From the NCBI RefSeq assembly GCF_000012965.1, contig NC_007575.1:620001-684000 (forward strand): a stretch of DNA of 64,000 bases, read 5' to 3'. The notes below the pieces were generated by a model that was not told where the DNA came from, did not search any database, and was given only the letters and a program-made list of their open reading frames with translations. This document shows, in pieces, positions 26,952 through 36,676 of this stretch. Every line of letters begins with the position of its first letter. Position 1 is the first letter of the stretch. The translations under genes were made by a program, and so were the position numbers. Source of the stretch: Sulfurimonas denitrificans DSM 1251 (GTDB taxonomy: Bacteria; Campylobacterota; Campylobacteria; Campylobacterales; Sulfurimonadaceae).

Positions 26952-27986
26952 TTATTTTCCCTCTTCTATTTCTATCCATTTTTGAGCTATACGAACAGCA
27001 TTGGTTGCAGCACCAACTCTCAAGTTGTCAGCTACTATAAAGAGGTGAAGAACTGTTTTGTCAAAATTATCTACTCTTATACGACCAACAAAAGTCTCAT
27101 TTTTTTCTAGAGCGATTGAAGGCATCGGATAGATTGACTTTTCTGGATTATCAAGAACAATAATATTTGGCGCTTTTTCTAAAAGTTCTCTTACTTTATC
27201 TGCATTAACTTCACAAGCAAATTTTATACTCACTGCTTCTGCATGTCCACGAAGAGTTGGAACTCTAACGCATGTAGCACTCAGTGGAATCTCTCTGTGC
27301 ATAATTTTGGTTGTTTCATTTACCATTTTCATCTCTTCTTTTGTGTAGCCGTTATCTAAAAATTTATCTATTTGAGGGATAACATTTAGGGCAATCCTAT
27401 GAGCAAAAGCTTTTACTTCTGCCTCATCAAGCTTAAATGCAAAGAACGATTGCATCTGCGTTACAAGCTCTTCCATAGCGCTTTTTCCAGCACCTGAAGT
27501 TGCTTGGTAAGTGCTTACATCTACTCTTTGAATATTGTATGCTTCATCAAGAGGTTTTAGCGCTTGAACCATTTGAATTGTTGAGCAGTTTGGATTGGCA
27601 ATAATTCCAGTTTTTTTCCACTTTGCAATATCTTGCGGGTTTACTTCAGGTACAACAAGAGGAACGTTTTCATCCATTCTAAAGTGAGATGTGTTGTCAA
27701 TTACAACAGCTCCCGCTCTAACTGCAGACGCAGCAAACTGTGCACTAACACTTCCACCAGCAGAAAATAGTGCTATCTCAATATCTTCTTCTTCAAAAAC
27801 AGTGTCTGTTAACTCTTTGATAGCAACTTCTCTGCCAGCATACATGACTGTTTTTCCAATACTTCTTGAACTTGCAAGTGGAATGAGCTTATTTATTGGA
27901 AATTTAACCTCTTGTAAAATTGTTAATATCTCTTCTCCAACTGCTCCATTTGCACCTACTACTGCTACATTATACTTTTTTAACAT
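26952..27986 (-). CDS. asd: Aspartate-semialdehyde dehydrogenase
   Basis: NADPH-dependent reduction of aspartyl phosphate in lysine, methionine, threonine and diaminopimelate synthesis. NADP loop VAVVGANGAVGEEIL at the start, catalytic Cys in ANPNCSTIQM near residue 130, and the substrate His in RGHAEAVS near 248. The length of 344 is usual. Position next to flgR matches the order I recall from Campylobacter jejuni. Confidence 0.97.
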   Translation of the reverse strand: MLKKYNVAVVGANGAVGEEILTILQEVKFPINKLIPLASSRSIGKTVMYAGREVAIKELTDTVFEEEDIEIALFSAGGSVSAQFAASAVRAGAVVIDNTSHFRMDENVPLVVPEVNPQDIAKWKKTGIIANPNCSTIQMVQALKPLDEAYNIQRVDVSTYQATSGAGKSAMEELVTQMQSFFAFKLDEAEVKAFAHRIALNVIPQIDKFLDNGYTKEEMKMVNETTKIMHREIPLSATCVRVPTLRGHAEAVSIKFACEVNADKVRELLEKAPNIIVLDNPEKSIYPMPSIALEKNETFVGRIRVDNFDKTVLHLFIVADNLRVGAATNAVRIAQKWIEIEEGK

Positions 27987-28013
27987 GTTTCGTTCCTTAT
28001 AAATTTATACATT

Positions 28014-29168
28014 TTATTTTGTAAACCTTCTTGAGCTTAAAAAAAGTCCCTCAGGAGCAATTTCATTCGCATCACTAAGTATAACAGCTCTCTCAACAAC
28101 AGAGATTAACTCTCTTATGTTTCCTGGCCAATTATAAGCAAGGAGCTGTTTCTTTGACTCATCTGAAAAGCTTTTTAATTCAAAACCATATTTTACACAA
28201 TTTTGCTCTAAAATCTTTTGAGCTATCGCTAAAATCTCCTCTTTTCTCTCTGCAAGAGGTGCGATTATTATTGGAATTGTATTTAAGCGATAATATAAAT
28301 CCTCTCTAAAAGTGCCATTATGAATTTTTTGCTCTAAATCTGCATTCGTTGCTGCAATAACTCTTATATCTATTTTTATACTTTTAGAAGACCCAAGACG
28401 CCTCACCTCTTTTTCTTGCAGGGCGCGAAGAAGTTTTGCTTGAACGCCATAAGGCATCTCTGCTATCTCATCTAAAAAAAGAGTTCCGCCATTTGCTAGT
28501 TCAAACTGCCCAGCTTTTGCTTCACTTGCATCGGTAAATGCACCTTTTTCAAAACCAAATAGCTCGCTCTCTATTAAATTATCTGGAATTGCTGCCATAT
28601 TTATGGCTATAAAAGGTTTTTTAGATCTAGGGGAGTGTTCATGAATGAAAGAGGCAAACACCTCTTTGCCAACACCGCTTTGACCTAAAAGTAAAATAGT
28701 TGCATCAGTTTTAGCAGCTTTTGAGGCAATATGTAGAGCTGATTCAAGTGCTTTTGAAGTTCCATAAAAACCACTGTTGTTAACATTTTTTTGCTCTGCA
28801 TGTACTATTTTTTTAACTTTTTGTATTTTATCTTCTCTTTTTATAGCAGCTATTAAAGTATCTACATCAAAAGGTTTTAATAAAAAATCCTTAACTCCAA
28901 GATGAATTGATTCTATAGCTCTTTGAAGAGTCGCATTTCCAGTCATGATTATGACTTCAAACTTTCCATCAAGTTCCTTTACAAACTCTATGCCATCCAT
29001 TCCCGGCATATTTATATCTGTAATTACAAGATGAAAACTCTCATTAATGCCCTTTAGTGCATCCTTAGCATTTTTAAATGTTATTATTTCAAACTCTTTA
29101 TAATCGCTCATCGCAATTTCAAGAGATTTTCTCATATTTATATCATCTTCAACTATTGCAATTTTCAC
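28014..29168 (-). CDS. flgR: Sigma-54 activator FlgR (flagellar response regulator without DNA-binding domain)
   Basis: The receiver domain has D51 in LVITDINMPGMDG; the AAA+ domain (about 140-365) has Walker A LGQSGVGKE, the sigma-54 contact loop GAFTDA (variant of GAFTGA) and Walker B GGTLFLDEI. The chain stops about 20 residues after the AAA+ lid and lacks the Fis-type helix-turn-helix, exactly like FlgR of Helicobacter and Campylobacter, which acts from solution with the FlgS kinase. It overlaps flgQ by one base and sits in asd-flgR-flgQ-flgP-gyrA order. Confidence 0.93.
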   Translation of the reverse strand: MKIAIVEDDINMRKSLEIAMSDYKEFEIITFKNAKDALKGINESFHLVITDINMPGMDGIEFVKELDGKFEVIIMTGNATLQRAIESIHLGVKDFLLKPFDVDTLIAAIKREDKIQKVKKIVHAEQKNVNNSGFYGTSKALESALHIASKAAKTDATILLLGQSGVGKEVFASFIHEHSPRSKKPFIAINMAAIPDNLIESELFGFEKGAFTDASEAKAGQFELANGGTLFLDEIAEMPYGVQAKLLRALQEKEVRRLGSSKSIKIDIRVIAATNADLEQKIHNGTFREDLYYRLNTIPIIIAPLAERKEEILAIAQKILEQNCVKYGFELKSFSDESKKQLLAYNWPGNIRELISVVERAVILSDANEIAPEGLFLSSRRFTK

Positions 29169-29590
29169 TAAATTTCACCTTTTCCTAAAGGAGTGATTCT
29201 AGCGAAACTATCATTAAGATCGACTTTGAAGCAAGTTGTTCTAAGTGTGAGAGTTGTAGTTGAGCTATTTTGTAGATTAATGTTTGTCTCTTTATGCTCT
29301 ACATGTAGTCCAAGTTTGTGAATGTAATCTATAAATTCAGAAGAGTTTAGGGCGATTATTTTTTTTAAGTCATTTTGATTGTTGCTAGCCAAGAGGAGTT
29401 CTGAGTATGGCTTGCCACTACACTTTTTCATACTCTTTGAAACAAGAAGCGTTTCATTGTATAAAATGGCATCTTTGACTATGTATTTGTATGATATAAG
29501 ATATTCACTCGCACAAAGTGAGAGTGAACATAGAACTATTGTTGAGCAAAATCTGAGTGTGAAATTAATATTTCCATCTCTACTTCGCAT
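29168..29590 (-). CDS. flgQ: Flagellar motility protein FlgQ
   Basis: The identification rests on position between flgP and flgR. The 140-residue protein has an N-terminal hydrophobic export signal (about residues 11-28) and a mainly beta/alpha periplasmic part with two late Cys (TTCFKVDL near 124). The ATG at 29590 lies within flgP, an overlap of 55 bases; no later start preserves the signal, so coupled translation is likely. In Campylobacter FlgP and FlgQ are both needed for a working flagellar motor. Confidence 0.75.
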   Translation of the reverse strand: MRSRDGNINFTLRFCSTIVLCSLSLCASEYLISYKYIVKDAILYNETLLVSKSMKKCSGKPYSELLLASNNQNDLKKIIALNSSEFIDYIHKLGLHVEHKETNINLQNSSTTTLTLRTTCFKVDLNDSFARITPLGKGEI

Positions 29591-30114
29591 AATCCCTCTT
29601 TAAAAGTTGTCTCAACTATATCTGCATTTCTTACTATTGCTTGAACGTATGTGCGGATTGTTGATTTTTGAACCATCATATTTTTGATAGTGTCTTGCCC
29701 ATCAACACGAACACCTTTTACTTTTTCAGCTATTGCTCTATATGCATCAGCAATAGCAGCTCGCTTAGCAAGTGCGTAAGCTTGAGCAGGAGAAGATGTG
29801 TTCATAGGTGCAACACCTTGACCAACGACAGAGATATGCATAGATCTATTTTGTTTTAGAATTTCTTCTTGAGTCGCCATAGTAGCTAACTCTTCTTCTC
29901 TTTGAGCTCTAACTTGAGAGAGTTTATCCATTGTTTTTTGGCTCTCTTCTTTTGCTTGAGCCGCCTGCATTTTAGCAATTGCAGCCTCTTCACGAACTGC
30001 TGCTAACTCAGCATTTGTTTGCTCTACAACAGTAGTATCAACTACGAGAACTTTATCAGCTCCAAAAAGTGATGAAACACTTAAAAGCATCGCAAGTAGT
30101 ATAGAATATCTCAT
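29536..30114 (-). CDS. flgP: LPP20-family flagellar protein FlgP
   Basis: The 192-residue protein has a signal peptide (about 1-19), a long charged helix rich in Ala, Glu and Gln (about 25-85), then an LPP20-like domain (MHISVVGQGVAPMNTSSPAQAYAL followed by ADAYRAIAEKVKGVRV). FlgP forms the basal disk of Campylobacter motors. Oddly the signal ends LFGADKV with no lipobox Cys, so this version would be soluble or membrane-bound by other means. The sigma-54 promoter is upstream; AAGGGA precedes the ATG. Confidence 0.85.
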   Translation of the reverse strand: MRYSILLAMLLSVSSLFGADKVLVVDTTVVEQTNAELAAVREEAAIAKMQAAQAKEESQKTMDKLSQVRAQREEELATMATQEEILKQNRSMHISVVGQGVAPMNTSSPAQAYALAKRAAIADAYRAIAEKVKGVRVDGQDTIKNMMVQKSTIRTYVQAIVRNADIVETTFKEGLCEVEMEILISHSDFAQQ

Positions 30115-30151
30115 TGTTTGTCCCTTGGCATGGTTTTATAAATTTTTCTTA

Positions 30152-30168
30152 AGCAACTACTATTCCAA
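30152..30168 (-). promoter_or_regulatory. Sigma-54 promoter for flgP-flgQ-flgR
   Basis: Minus strand TTGGAATAGTAGTTGCT has the invariant GG and GC elements with exactly ten bases between them and the -12 TTGCT box. It overlaps the last codons of gyrA. The start would be near 30141, about 27 bases before the flgP ATG. Confidence 0.75.
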
Positions 30169-32643
30169 TTCATTTGACTCAAAAAGAGAGTCATCTTCTT
30201 CATCATCTTCAATAGGTTGTTTTGGACAGCGAGAAACACTTGCAACATCATCACCTTTTACAATATAGACACCACTTGTGTTTCTACTTGATTTTGAGAT
30301 TGTTTGCATATCAACTCTAATCATCTTTCCAGCTTTAGTAAGAGCCATCATATCCATCTCTTCATCTACCATCAGACAGCCAACAACATATTTTCCAGTT
30401 TTTGCAGTCATCTTCATAGCTATAACGCCGCTTCCACCACGATTTGTTAAACGATATTCTCCAGCATCTGTACGTTTTCCGATACCTTTTTCACTTACAA
30501 CTAAAATCTCTTGCTCATCATTGGCAATAATATTTGCATCAACTACTTCATCCTCTGCATGTTTAAACTTAATACCTCTAACACCTCTGGTATTTCTACC
30601 TTGATCACGAGTTTTTTCCATATCAAATTTAATACATTGAGACATTTTAGTCATAATAAATAGATATTTAATGCTCTTGTCTGCAATTTTTGCAGTTATA
30701 ATAGAGTCATCATCATCAAGTAAAATAGCTTTTACACCATTGCTTCTGATGTTTGAGAACTCACTTAAGTTTGTTCTCTTTACAACACCTTTTTTAGTGA
30801 AAAATACTAGAGATTTCTCTTCGCTAAAATCTGTTGTAGGGTTTATAGACTGAATCTGCTCATCGGCAACAAGATTTAGAAGATTTACAACTGCTTTACC
30901 TTTTGCTGTTCTGCTTCCTTCTGGGATTTTATAAACTTTGAGCCAGTGAAGCTGCCCGCGGTCAGTTACAAAAAGAAGAGTGTCATGAGTGTTACATGTA
31001 AAGAACCTCTCTATAAAGTCATCCTCATAAGTAGTAACGGCAATCTTGCCTTTTCCGCCTCTTTTTTGCTTCTCATATTGTGCTAAAGGAACTCTTTTAA
31101 TATAGCCTCTGTGTGTGATTGTTACAACCATAGGCTCATTTGGAATAAGGTCTTCAACGTCAATGTCATCATAATCATCTTCTACGTCTGTTCTTCTTAC
31201 GTCAGTATAAATTGTTAAAAGTTCATCAAACTCTTGATCTATAATGCCATGTAGAACCTCTTCGCTTTTTAAGATAGATTCTAGGTAAGTGATAAGTTTA
31301 AGAAGCTCAAGAAGTTCATTTTCAATTTTTTCACGCTCTAGTCCTGTCAATCTTCCAAGGCGCATATCCACGATGCTTTGTGCTTGAATGACACTGAAGT
31401 CAAATTCTGAAACAAGGTTGTCTCTTGCCTCTTCTATGTTTTTGCTTGATTTTATAACTCTGATAATCTCATCAATAATATCAAGAGCTTTTTTAAGACC
31501 TTCTAAGATGTGTGCTCTTGCTTTTGCTTTTTCAAGATCAAAAATTGTGCGACGAATTATAATTGTTTTGCGGTGATTTATAAAATGTTTTAGAATGTCA
31601 ATTATTCCAAATATGCGAGGCTCTTGGTTTAATATTGAGAGCATGATGATTCCAAATGTTACTTGCATGCTTGTCTGTTTAAATAGATTGTTTAGGACTA
31701 TCTCACTCATCGCATCTTTTTTTAACTCTATAACAACACGGATACCTTCACGGTCAGATTCATCTCTAATCTCTGAGACACCATCTATCATCTTATCTTT
31801 TACAAGATTTGCAATGTTCTCAATTAGACGAGCTTTGTTAACTTGATAAGGAAGTTCATCAATGATGATAATATCTTTGTTACCCTTTTTCTCGATATGA
31901 GTTTTAGCACGAACTTTTATGCGACCACGGCCAGTTGCATAAGCGTCCATTATCCCTTTTTTACCAAATATAGTTCCGCCTGTTGGAAAATCTGGTGCTT
32001 TTATATGCTCCATTAGCTCATATAGTTCAATATTTGGATTTGCAAGAAGTGCTTTTAATCCCATCATAATCTCTTGTGGATTATGTGGAGGAATATTTGT
32101 TGCCATACCAACAGCGATTCCAGATGAGCCATTGATTAATAGGTTTGGAACACGGGTAGGCATAACATCGGGCTCTTTTGTAGTGCCATCATAGTTATCT
32201 ATCATATTTACTGTATTTTTTTCTAAATCTTTTAATAACTCACCTGCATACTTTGTCATTCTAGCTTCAGTGTAACGCATAGCAGCAGCGTTGTCGCCAT
32301 CTACTGAGCCAAAGTTTCCTTGACCATCAACTAACTGCATTCTCATAGAGAAGTGTTGAGCCATACGAACAAGTGCATCATAAACTGCTGTGTCACCATG
32401 TGGGTGATACTGACCAATAACGTCACCGACGATACGTGCTGACTTTTTAAACTTTGCTCCATGTGAGAGGCTCAGTTTATCCATTGCATAAAGGATTCTT
32501 CTGTGAACAGGTTTAAGTCCATCACGAACATCTGGAAGTGCACGACCTACAATTACGCTCATGGAGTAATCAAGATAGCTACTTTGAAGTGTTTCTTCAA
32601 TGTTTATGGTTTGTATATTATCGTTGTGTAACAAGTTGCTCAT
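30160..32643 (-). CDS. gyrA: DNA gyrase subunit A
   Basis: Breaks and rejoins DNA for negative supercoiling with GyrB. Catalytic Tyr124 is in [11 protein letters not shown], the quinolone-resistance region reads [14 protein letters not shown] (Thr85 and Asp89, wild type for this phylum), and the C-terminal wrapping domain has the GyrA box as QKRGGKG. The tail is acidic ([11 protein letters not shown]). I start at the ATG at 32643 (MSNLLHNDN), with AGGTG well spaced upstream; a GTG three codons earlier overlaps that site. Length 827. Confidence 0.97.
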   Translation of the reverse strand: MSNLLHNDNIQTINIEETLQSSYLDYSMSVIVGRALPDVRDGLKPVHRRILYAMDKLSLSHGAKFKKSARIVGDVIGQYHPHGDTAVYDALVRMAQHFSMRMQLVDGQGNFGSVDGDNAAAMRYTEARMTKYAGELLKDLEKNTVNMIDNYDGTTKEPDVMPTRVPNLLINGSSGIAVGMATNIPPHNPQEIMMGLKALLANPNIELYELMEHIKAPDFPTGGTIFGKKGIMDAYATGRGRIKVRAKTHIEKKGNKDIIIIDELPYQVNKARLIENIANLVKDKMIDGVSEIRDESDREGIRVVIELKKDAMSEIVLNNLFKQTSMQVTFGIIMLSILNQEPRIFGIIDILKHFINHRKTIIIRRTIFDLEKAKARAHILEGLKKALDIIDEIIRVIKSSKNIEEARDNLVSEFDFSVIQAQSIVDMRLGRLTGLEREKIENELLELLKLITYLESILKSEEVLHGIIDQEFDELLTIYTDVRRTDVEDDYDDIDVEDLIPNEPMVVTITHRGYIKRVPLAQYEKQKRGGKGKIAVTTYEDDFIERFFTCNTHDTLLFVTDRGQLHWLKVYKIPEGSRTAKGKAVVNLLNLVADEQIQSINPTTDFSEEKSLVFFTKKGVVKRTNLSEFSNIRSNGVKAILLDDDDSIITAKIADKSIKYLFIMTKMSQCIKFDMEKTRDQGRNTRGVRGIKFKHAEDEVVDANIIANDEQEILVVSEKGIGKRTDAGEYRLTNRGGSGVIAMKMTAKTGKYVVGCLMVDEEMDMMALTKAGKMIRVDMQTISKSSRNTSGVYIVKGDDVASVSRCPKQPIEDDEEDDSLFESNELE

Positions 32644-32779
32644 ATAAAACACCTAATCTTTTTAATATTGAAAAATTAATTCTTTGAATGGTATCCCAAT
32701 ATCGCTTAAGAGTTATGTAAAGATAGCAAAAAAAGTAATAAGTTTATAGGAAAAAAGAGAGTAGAAGAAAAATAGTAAT

Positions 32780-32820
32780 TGATTAAAAAATAATCATATT
32801 TTTGATTAATTTAATAATCT
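32780..32820. promoter_or_regulatory. Two palindromes of the TGATTA-TAATCA type before amt1
   Basis: Site 1 is TGATTA (32780-32785), five A, TAATCA (32791-32796). Site 2 is GATTA (32804-32808), six bases, TAATC (32815-32819). The left halves are 23 bases apart, about two helical turns. TATAAT follows at 32828-32833, so site 2 covers the -35 region and site 1 is centred about 50 bases before the start. The same palindrome occurs before amt2. Confidence 0.6.
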
Positions 32821-32865
32821 AAGTGTATATAATTTTAGCAAGAAAGTTATATAAAGGATTAGAAA

Positions 32866-34116
32866 ATGAAATGGTATCTCTTAAGTCTATTTTTACCATC
32901 TTTTGTGTTTGCACAAGATGTATTAAATAGTGGTGATACAGCTTGGATGTTGGTAGCAACTGCTTTTGTAATGCTTATGACACCAGCTGGGTTGGCATTA
33001 TTTTATGGTGGTTTGACCCGTTCAAAAAATGTATTAAACACAATGAGTATGAGCTTAGGTGCTTATGCAGTAGGAACAGTTGTGTGGGTTGTAGTAGGAT
33101 ACTCCATTGCATTTGGAGATGGTGATATTATTGGAAGCGGTAAAATAATGCTACATGATATTAGTTCTAACTCTTTGCGCGGAACGATTCCAGAGCTTCT
33201 TTTTGTTGCATTTCAGGGAACTTTTGCAGCAATTGCCGTAGCAATAGCTAACAGTTCTATGATAGAGCGTGTAAAATTTTCTACATATATAGTTTTTGCT
33301 GCTCTTTGGGTTGCCCTAGTTTATGCACCTGTTACTCACTGGGCATGGGGTGGAGGAGAGACTCTTAACTTTGGTGAGATGGATTTTGCGGGAGGAACAG
33401 TTGTTCACTTAAATGCAGGTATCGCTGGTTTTGTTGTTGCTATGATACTTGGGCGCAGAAGAGATTATGGCAAAGTTGCTATTAAGCCCTTTTCTCCACT
33501 ACTTGTAGTTCTTGGCGCATCGCTCTTATGGTTTGGATGGTTTGGTTTCAATGCAGGTTCACAACTCTCCTCTGATGGTGTGGCGGCTTCTGCATTTTTA
33601 GTTACAAATGTTGCAGCATCTCTTGGTGTTATTGGCTGGATTATTGCAGAGTGGTTAGTTTATAAAAAAGCAACTTTAATAGGGGGAGCTTCAGGTGCGG
33701 TTGCAGGACTTGTTGCTATTACTCCAGCTTCTGGAAGTGCAGGAGTTGATGGTGCTATTATTATAGGTTTAGTAGGCGGAGTTATAGGCTTTTTGGGTGT
33801 GACAAAACTTAAAAATATGTTTAAAGTAGATGATGCTCTTGATGCATTTTGGATTCATGGTTTGGTTGGTATCTGGGGTTCTATTGCAACTGCTATATTT
33901 ATAGCTCCCTATGCTATAAGTGAGGATTACAATATGGCTTCTCAGCTTTTAAGCCAGTTTAAAACTATTGGTTTGACTATACTCTACAGTGCCCTTGCAA
34001 CAACAGCAGTTTATTTTATAGCATCTGTACTCACAGGCGGTGGAAGAGTAGATGATGAGAGTGAGAGCAGAGGTTTGGATGAGATGCTACATGGAGAAAA
34101 GGTTATAAATCTTTAG
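32866..34116 (+). CDS. amt: Ammonium transporter Amt (AmtB subfamily)
   Basis: Trimeric inner-membrane channel for ammonium. The N-terminal signal (about 1-16, ending VFA) is followed by eleven membrane helices. Conserved features are visible: FQGTFAAIAVAIAN, YAPVTHWAWGGG, MDFAGGTVVHLNAG with the first pore His, and FWIHGLVGIWGSI with the second. The length of 416 is usual. AAGGA precedes the ATG. glnK follows after 128 bases; GlnK normally plugs Amt when nitrogen is plentiful. Confidence 0.95.
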   Translation: MKWYLLSLFLPSFVFAQDVLNSGDTAWMLVATAFVMLMTPAGLALFYGGLTRSKNVLNTMSMSLGAYAVGTVVWVVVGYSIAFGDGDIIGSGKIMLHDISSNSLRGTIPELLFVAFQGTFAAIAVAIANSSMIERVKFSTYIVFAALWVALVYAPVTHWAWGGGETLNFGEMDFAGGTVVHLNAGIAGFVVAMILGRRRDYGKVAIKPFSPLLVVLGASLLWFGWFGFNAGSQLSSDGVAASAFLVTNVAASLGVIGWIIAEWLVYKKATLIGGASGAVAGLVAITPASGSAGVDGAIIIGLVGGVIGFLGVTKLKNMFKVDDALDAFWIHGLVGIWGSIATAIFIAPYAISEDYNMASQLLSQFKTIGLTILYSALATTAVYFIASVLTGGGRVDDESESRGLDEMLHGEKVINL

Positions 34117-34196
34117 ACATCGATATAGCAAAATTGGTGGGTATATCATCTTTTTTAGGTATTGCTCATTTTGCATTAAAATAGATGGTTTGCCTA

Positions 34197-34220
34197 AAAT
34201 GGTAAAAATGGTTACAATTT
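34197..34220. promoter_or_regulatory. Near-palindrome AAATGGTAA-N6-TTACAATTT before glnK
   Basis: The two 9-base halves match as an inverted repeat at eight of nine positions. The left half is identical to that of a perfect palindrome before tonB at 35854-35882. It lies 25 bases before the glnK ATG. Confidence 0.4.
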
Positions 34221-34223
34221 TAA

Positions 34224-34583
<360 letters not shown>

Positions 34584-34585
34584 AA

Positions 34586-34604
34586 TTGATTAAAAATTAA
34601 TCAA
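34586..34604. promoter_or_regulatory. Perfect palindrome TTGATTA-N5-TAATCAA before amt2
   Basis: Seven-base arms around AAAAT directly after the glnK stop. No T-run follows, so it is a poor terminator. TATAAT lies at 34634-34639, placing the palindrome about 50 bases before the expected start, the same position as site 1 before amt1. Confidence 0.6.
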
Positions 34605-34668
34605 TAAAAAAAATCCTCTACAATCTTATAAGCTATAATTTTCTTCAATGAACATTGAAGGATTTTAT

Positions 34669-35844
34669 ATGCTAGAAACAGATTTTAAATACATCATAGA
34701 CACTTTCTTTACACTCTTTGCTATGACACTCATTATCTTTATGGTTCCAGGTTTTGCAATGCTTGAGGCTGGTTTGGTTAGAACAAAGAATGTTTCAGCC
34801 GTTTTGACAACAAATGTAATGATTTATGCAGTAGCTTCTTTAGCATTTTTGCTCTTTGGTTATAAGGTGGCTTTTGGAAGTTTTGATAGTTCAACAAGTA
34901 GTATTTGGGCTATTGTAATGTTTCAGATGGCATTTGTTGGCAAGAGTATTAACATCGTAAGTGGTGGTGTGAGTGAGAGAGTTAGAATCATCCCTTTAGC
35001 TATTTTTACTATTATCATGGGGTCTGTGATTTATCCAATGGTTGTTAATATTAGCTGGGGTGCTGATATGTTAAGGGATACATTTTTAGACTTGAGCATG
35101 TATGATTTGGCTGGATCTACTGTAATACACTCAACAGGCGGCTGGGCGCTTTTAGCGGCACTTTTTATAGTTGGCTCAAGAAGAGGGCGATATCAAGAGG
35201 GCAGAGTAAAAGTTATCCCAGCTTCAAATATTCCGCTAGTTGTTCTTGGAGCTTTTTTGCTTTGGATAGGCTGGTTTGGTTTTAATGGCGGAAGTGTTGG
35301 CTCTATCTCAAGTGTTGAGAGTGCTAATCTTGTTGCAAAAACTATTATGAATACAAATACGGCGGGACTCTGCGGTGCGATAATCGCTGGAGTTATTATG
35401 TATATTAGATATAAACTTTTTGATATTACAATGATTTTAAACGGTGCACTAGGAGGGCTTGTTGCAGTTACGGCGGCAGCTGATTTGTATGACATGTACA
35501 CACCCATTCTTATTGGGCTAATCGGAGGTGCTTTAGTTGTATTTGCTGTACCTCTTTTTGATAAGTTAAAATTAGATGACCCAGTTGGAGCGCTATCTGT
35601 TCACTTAATAAATGGTATATGGGGAACTCTCGCAGTTGGAATTTTTATACAAAATATCTCTTTTATGGCGCAGTTAAAAGGTGTTTTTTTGATAGGTATG
35701 TTTGTATTTAGCATCTCTTATACTGTTTTATTTATCATTAACAAATTCTTCAAGTTTAGAGCAGATAATGAAGCACAACTTATGGGTATGGATATTAATG
35801 AGTGTGGTGTTGAGGCATATCCAGAGTTTAGAAGAGCTATATAG
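34669..35844 (+). CDS. Ammonium transporter, second and divergent Amt
   Basis: An Amt/Rh-fold channel without a cleavable signal. Pore residues are kept: DLAGSTVIHSTGGWALL holds the first His and GALSVHLINGIWGTL the second. The wording STVIHSTGG and SWGADM differs from the AmtB-type neighbour, so this is a distinct subfamily and not a recent tandem copy. The ATG at 34669 is preferred because AAGGA lies seven bases upstream; an earlier ATG at 34648 would add seven residues. Length 391. A shared palindrome suggests co-regulation with amt1. Confidence 0.92.
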   Translation: MLETDFKYIIDTFFTLFAMTLIIFMVPGFAMLEAGLVRTKNVSAVLTTNVMIYAVASLAFLLFGYKVAFGSFDSSTSSIWAIVMFQMAFVGKSINIVSGGVSERVRIIPLAIFTIIMGSVIYPMVVNISWGADMLRDTFLDLSMYDLAGSTVIHSTGGWALLAALFIVGSRRGRYQEGRVKVIPASNIPLVVLGAFLLWIGWFGFNGGSVGSISSVESANLVAKTIMNTNTAGLCGAIIAGVIMYIRYKLFDITMILNGALGGLVAVTAAADLYDMYTPILIGLIGGALVVFAVPLFDKLKLDDPVGALSVHLINGIWGTLAVGIFIQNISFMAQLKGVFLIGMFVFSISYTVLFIINKFFKFRADNEAQLMGMDINECGVEAYPEFRRAI

Positions 35845-35853
35845 TTTTTAATT

Positions 35854-35882
35854 AAATGGTAATTATAATTTAGTTACCATTT
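35854..35882. promoter_or_regulatory. Perfect 9-base inverted repeat AAATGGTAA-N11-TTACCATTT between amt2 and tonB
   Basis: The loop contains TATAAT (35864-35869), a possible tonB -10 box, so the repeat could be an operator bracketing it. Because it begins ten bases after the amt2 stop it could equally be an AT-rich terminator hairpin. The same half-site occurs before glnK. Confidence 0.5.
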
Positions 35883-35886
35883 CAAT

Positions 35887-36588
35887 ATGATTAGACATAG
35901 CAACTCATTTTTTATCTCACTTTTTATACATGCACTTTTAATAATTTTTATTTTCTTTATGTCAAAGAGTTATATTGAAGTTAAAGAAGAGGAGCAAAAA
36001 ATAGCTCTAAATATTTCAATGATAGAGTTCCAAGAAAAAACCCAAGAGATAGAGACCCCTAAAGAGGAAGTTTGTCTGCCAAAAGAGAGCCCAAAAAAAA
36101 TAAAAGAGATTAAAAAAGAGAGAAAAGTAGTTGAAAAAAAAGCAAAAGAAGAGATAGTACAAGAGAAAAAAGTAGAGAATATTGTAGAAGTAAAAAAAGA
36201 GCAAATAACACAAAATAGAGATATTGTTCCAGTAAAACAATTAGATGAAACTCCAAAACAAATCCAAAAAACAGCTCCATCAGAGCCTCTAAAGCAACCA
36301 AGCCCACAAGAAGAGTACAGTGAGATAAATAGTCAAAAAATATTAGAACTTCTAAGAGAGAATCTCTACTACCCAATTAGTGCAAGAAAAAGAAATATCA
36401 CAGGTGTGGTGAAGGTTAGCTTTACATTAGATACAAACGCAAAGGTATGCAATATACATGTAGTAGATTCTGGGAGTGATATATTAAGCAGAGCAGCTAT
36501 AACAACGATAGAAGAACTTTCTGAAAAATTTCCAAAGCCAAACAGAGAGATAACATTAACCATTCCTATAAACTACAAGCTAAAGTAA
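35887..36588 (+). CDS. tonB: Energy transducer TonB
   Basis: Links the ExbB-ExbD proton motor to outer-membrane receptors. One N-terminal membrane anchor (about 9-27) is followed by a long Lys/Glu-rich spacer (about 45-145) instead of the usual Pro-rich one, and a C-terminal TonB domain (about 150-233) with YYPISARKRNITGVVKVSF and the closing LTIPINYKL. The length of 233 is typical. There is no clear ribosome site before the ATG, so the transcript may have a very short leader. exbB/exbD are 15 kb away. Confidence 0.9.
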   Translation: MIRHSNSFFISLFIHALLIIFIFFMSKSYIEVKEEEQKIALNISMIEFQEKTQEIETPKEEVCLPKESPKKIKEIKKERKVVEKKAKEEIVQEKKVENIVEVKKEQITQNRDIVPVKQLDETPKQIQKTAPSEPLKQPSPQEEYSEINSQKILELLRENLYYPISARKRNITGVVKVSFTLDTNAKVCNIHVVDSGSDILSRAAITTIEELSEKFPKPNREITLTIPINYKLK

Positions 36589-36676
36589 AAAAACTGACAT
36601 AAATCAAAATATCTATTAAAATAAGATGATATACTCAAACAGTAGCAGTAACAATATTTAATCATTGGAGGGATAT

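Noticed and set aside
34586-34604. FNR/CRP site before amt2
   Set aside because: The halves TTGAT and ATCAA are separated by nine bases instead of four, so the geometry does not fit.
36016-36376. Long minus-strand frames opposite tonB
   Set aside because: They mirror the Lys/Glu-rich spacer of TonB, giving Leu/Phe-rich strings with no ribosome site. They are shadows of the real gene.
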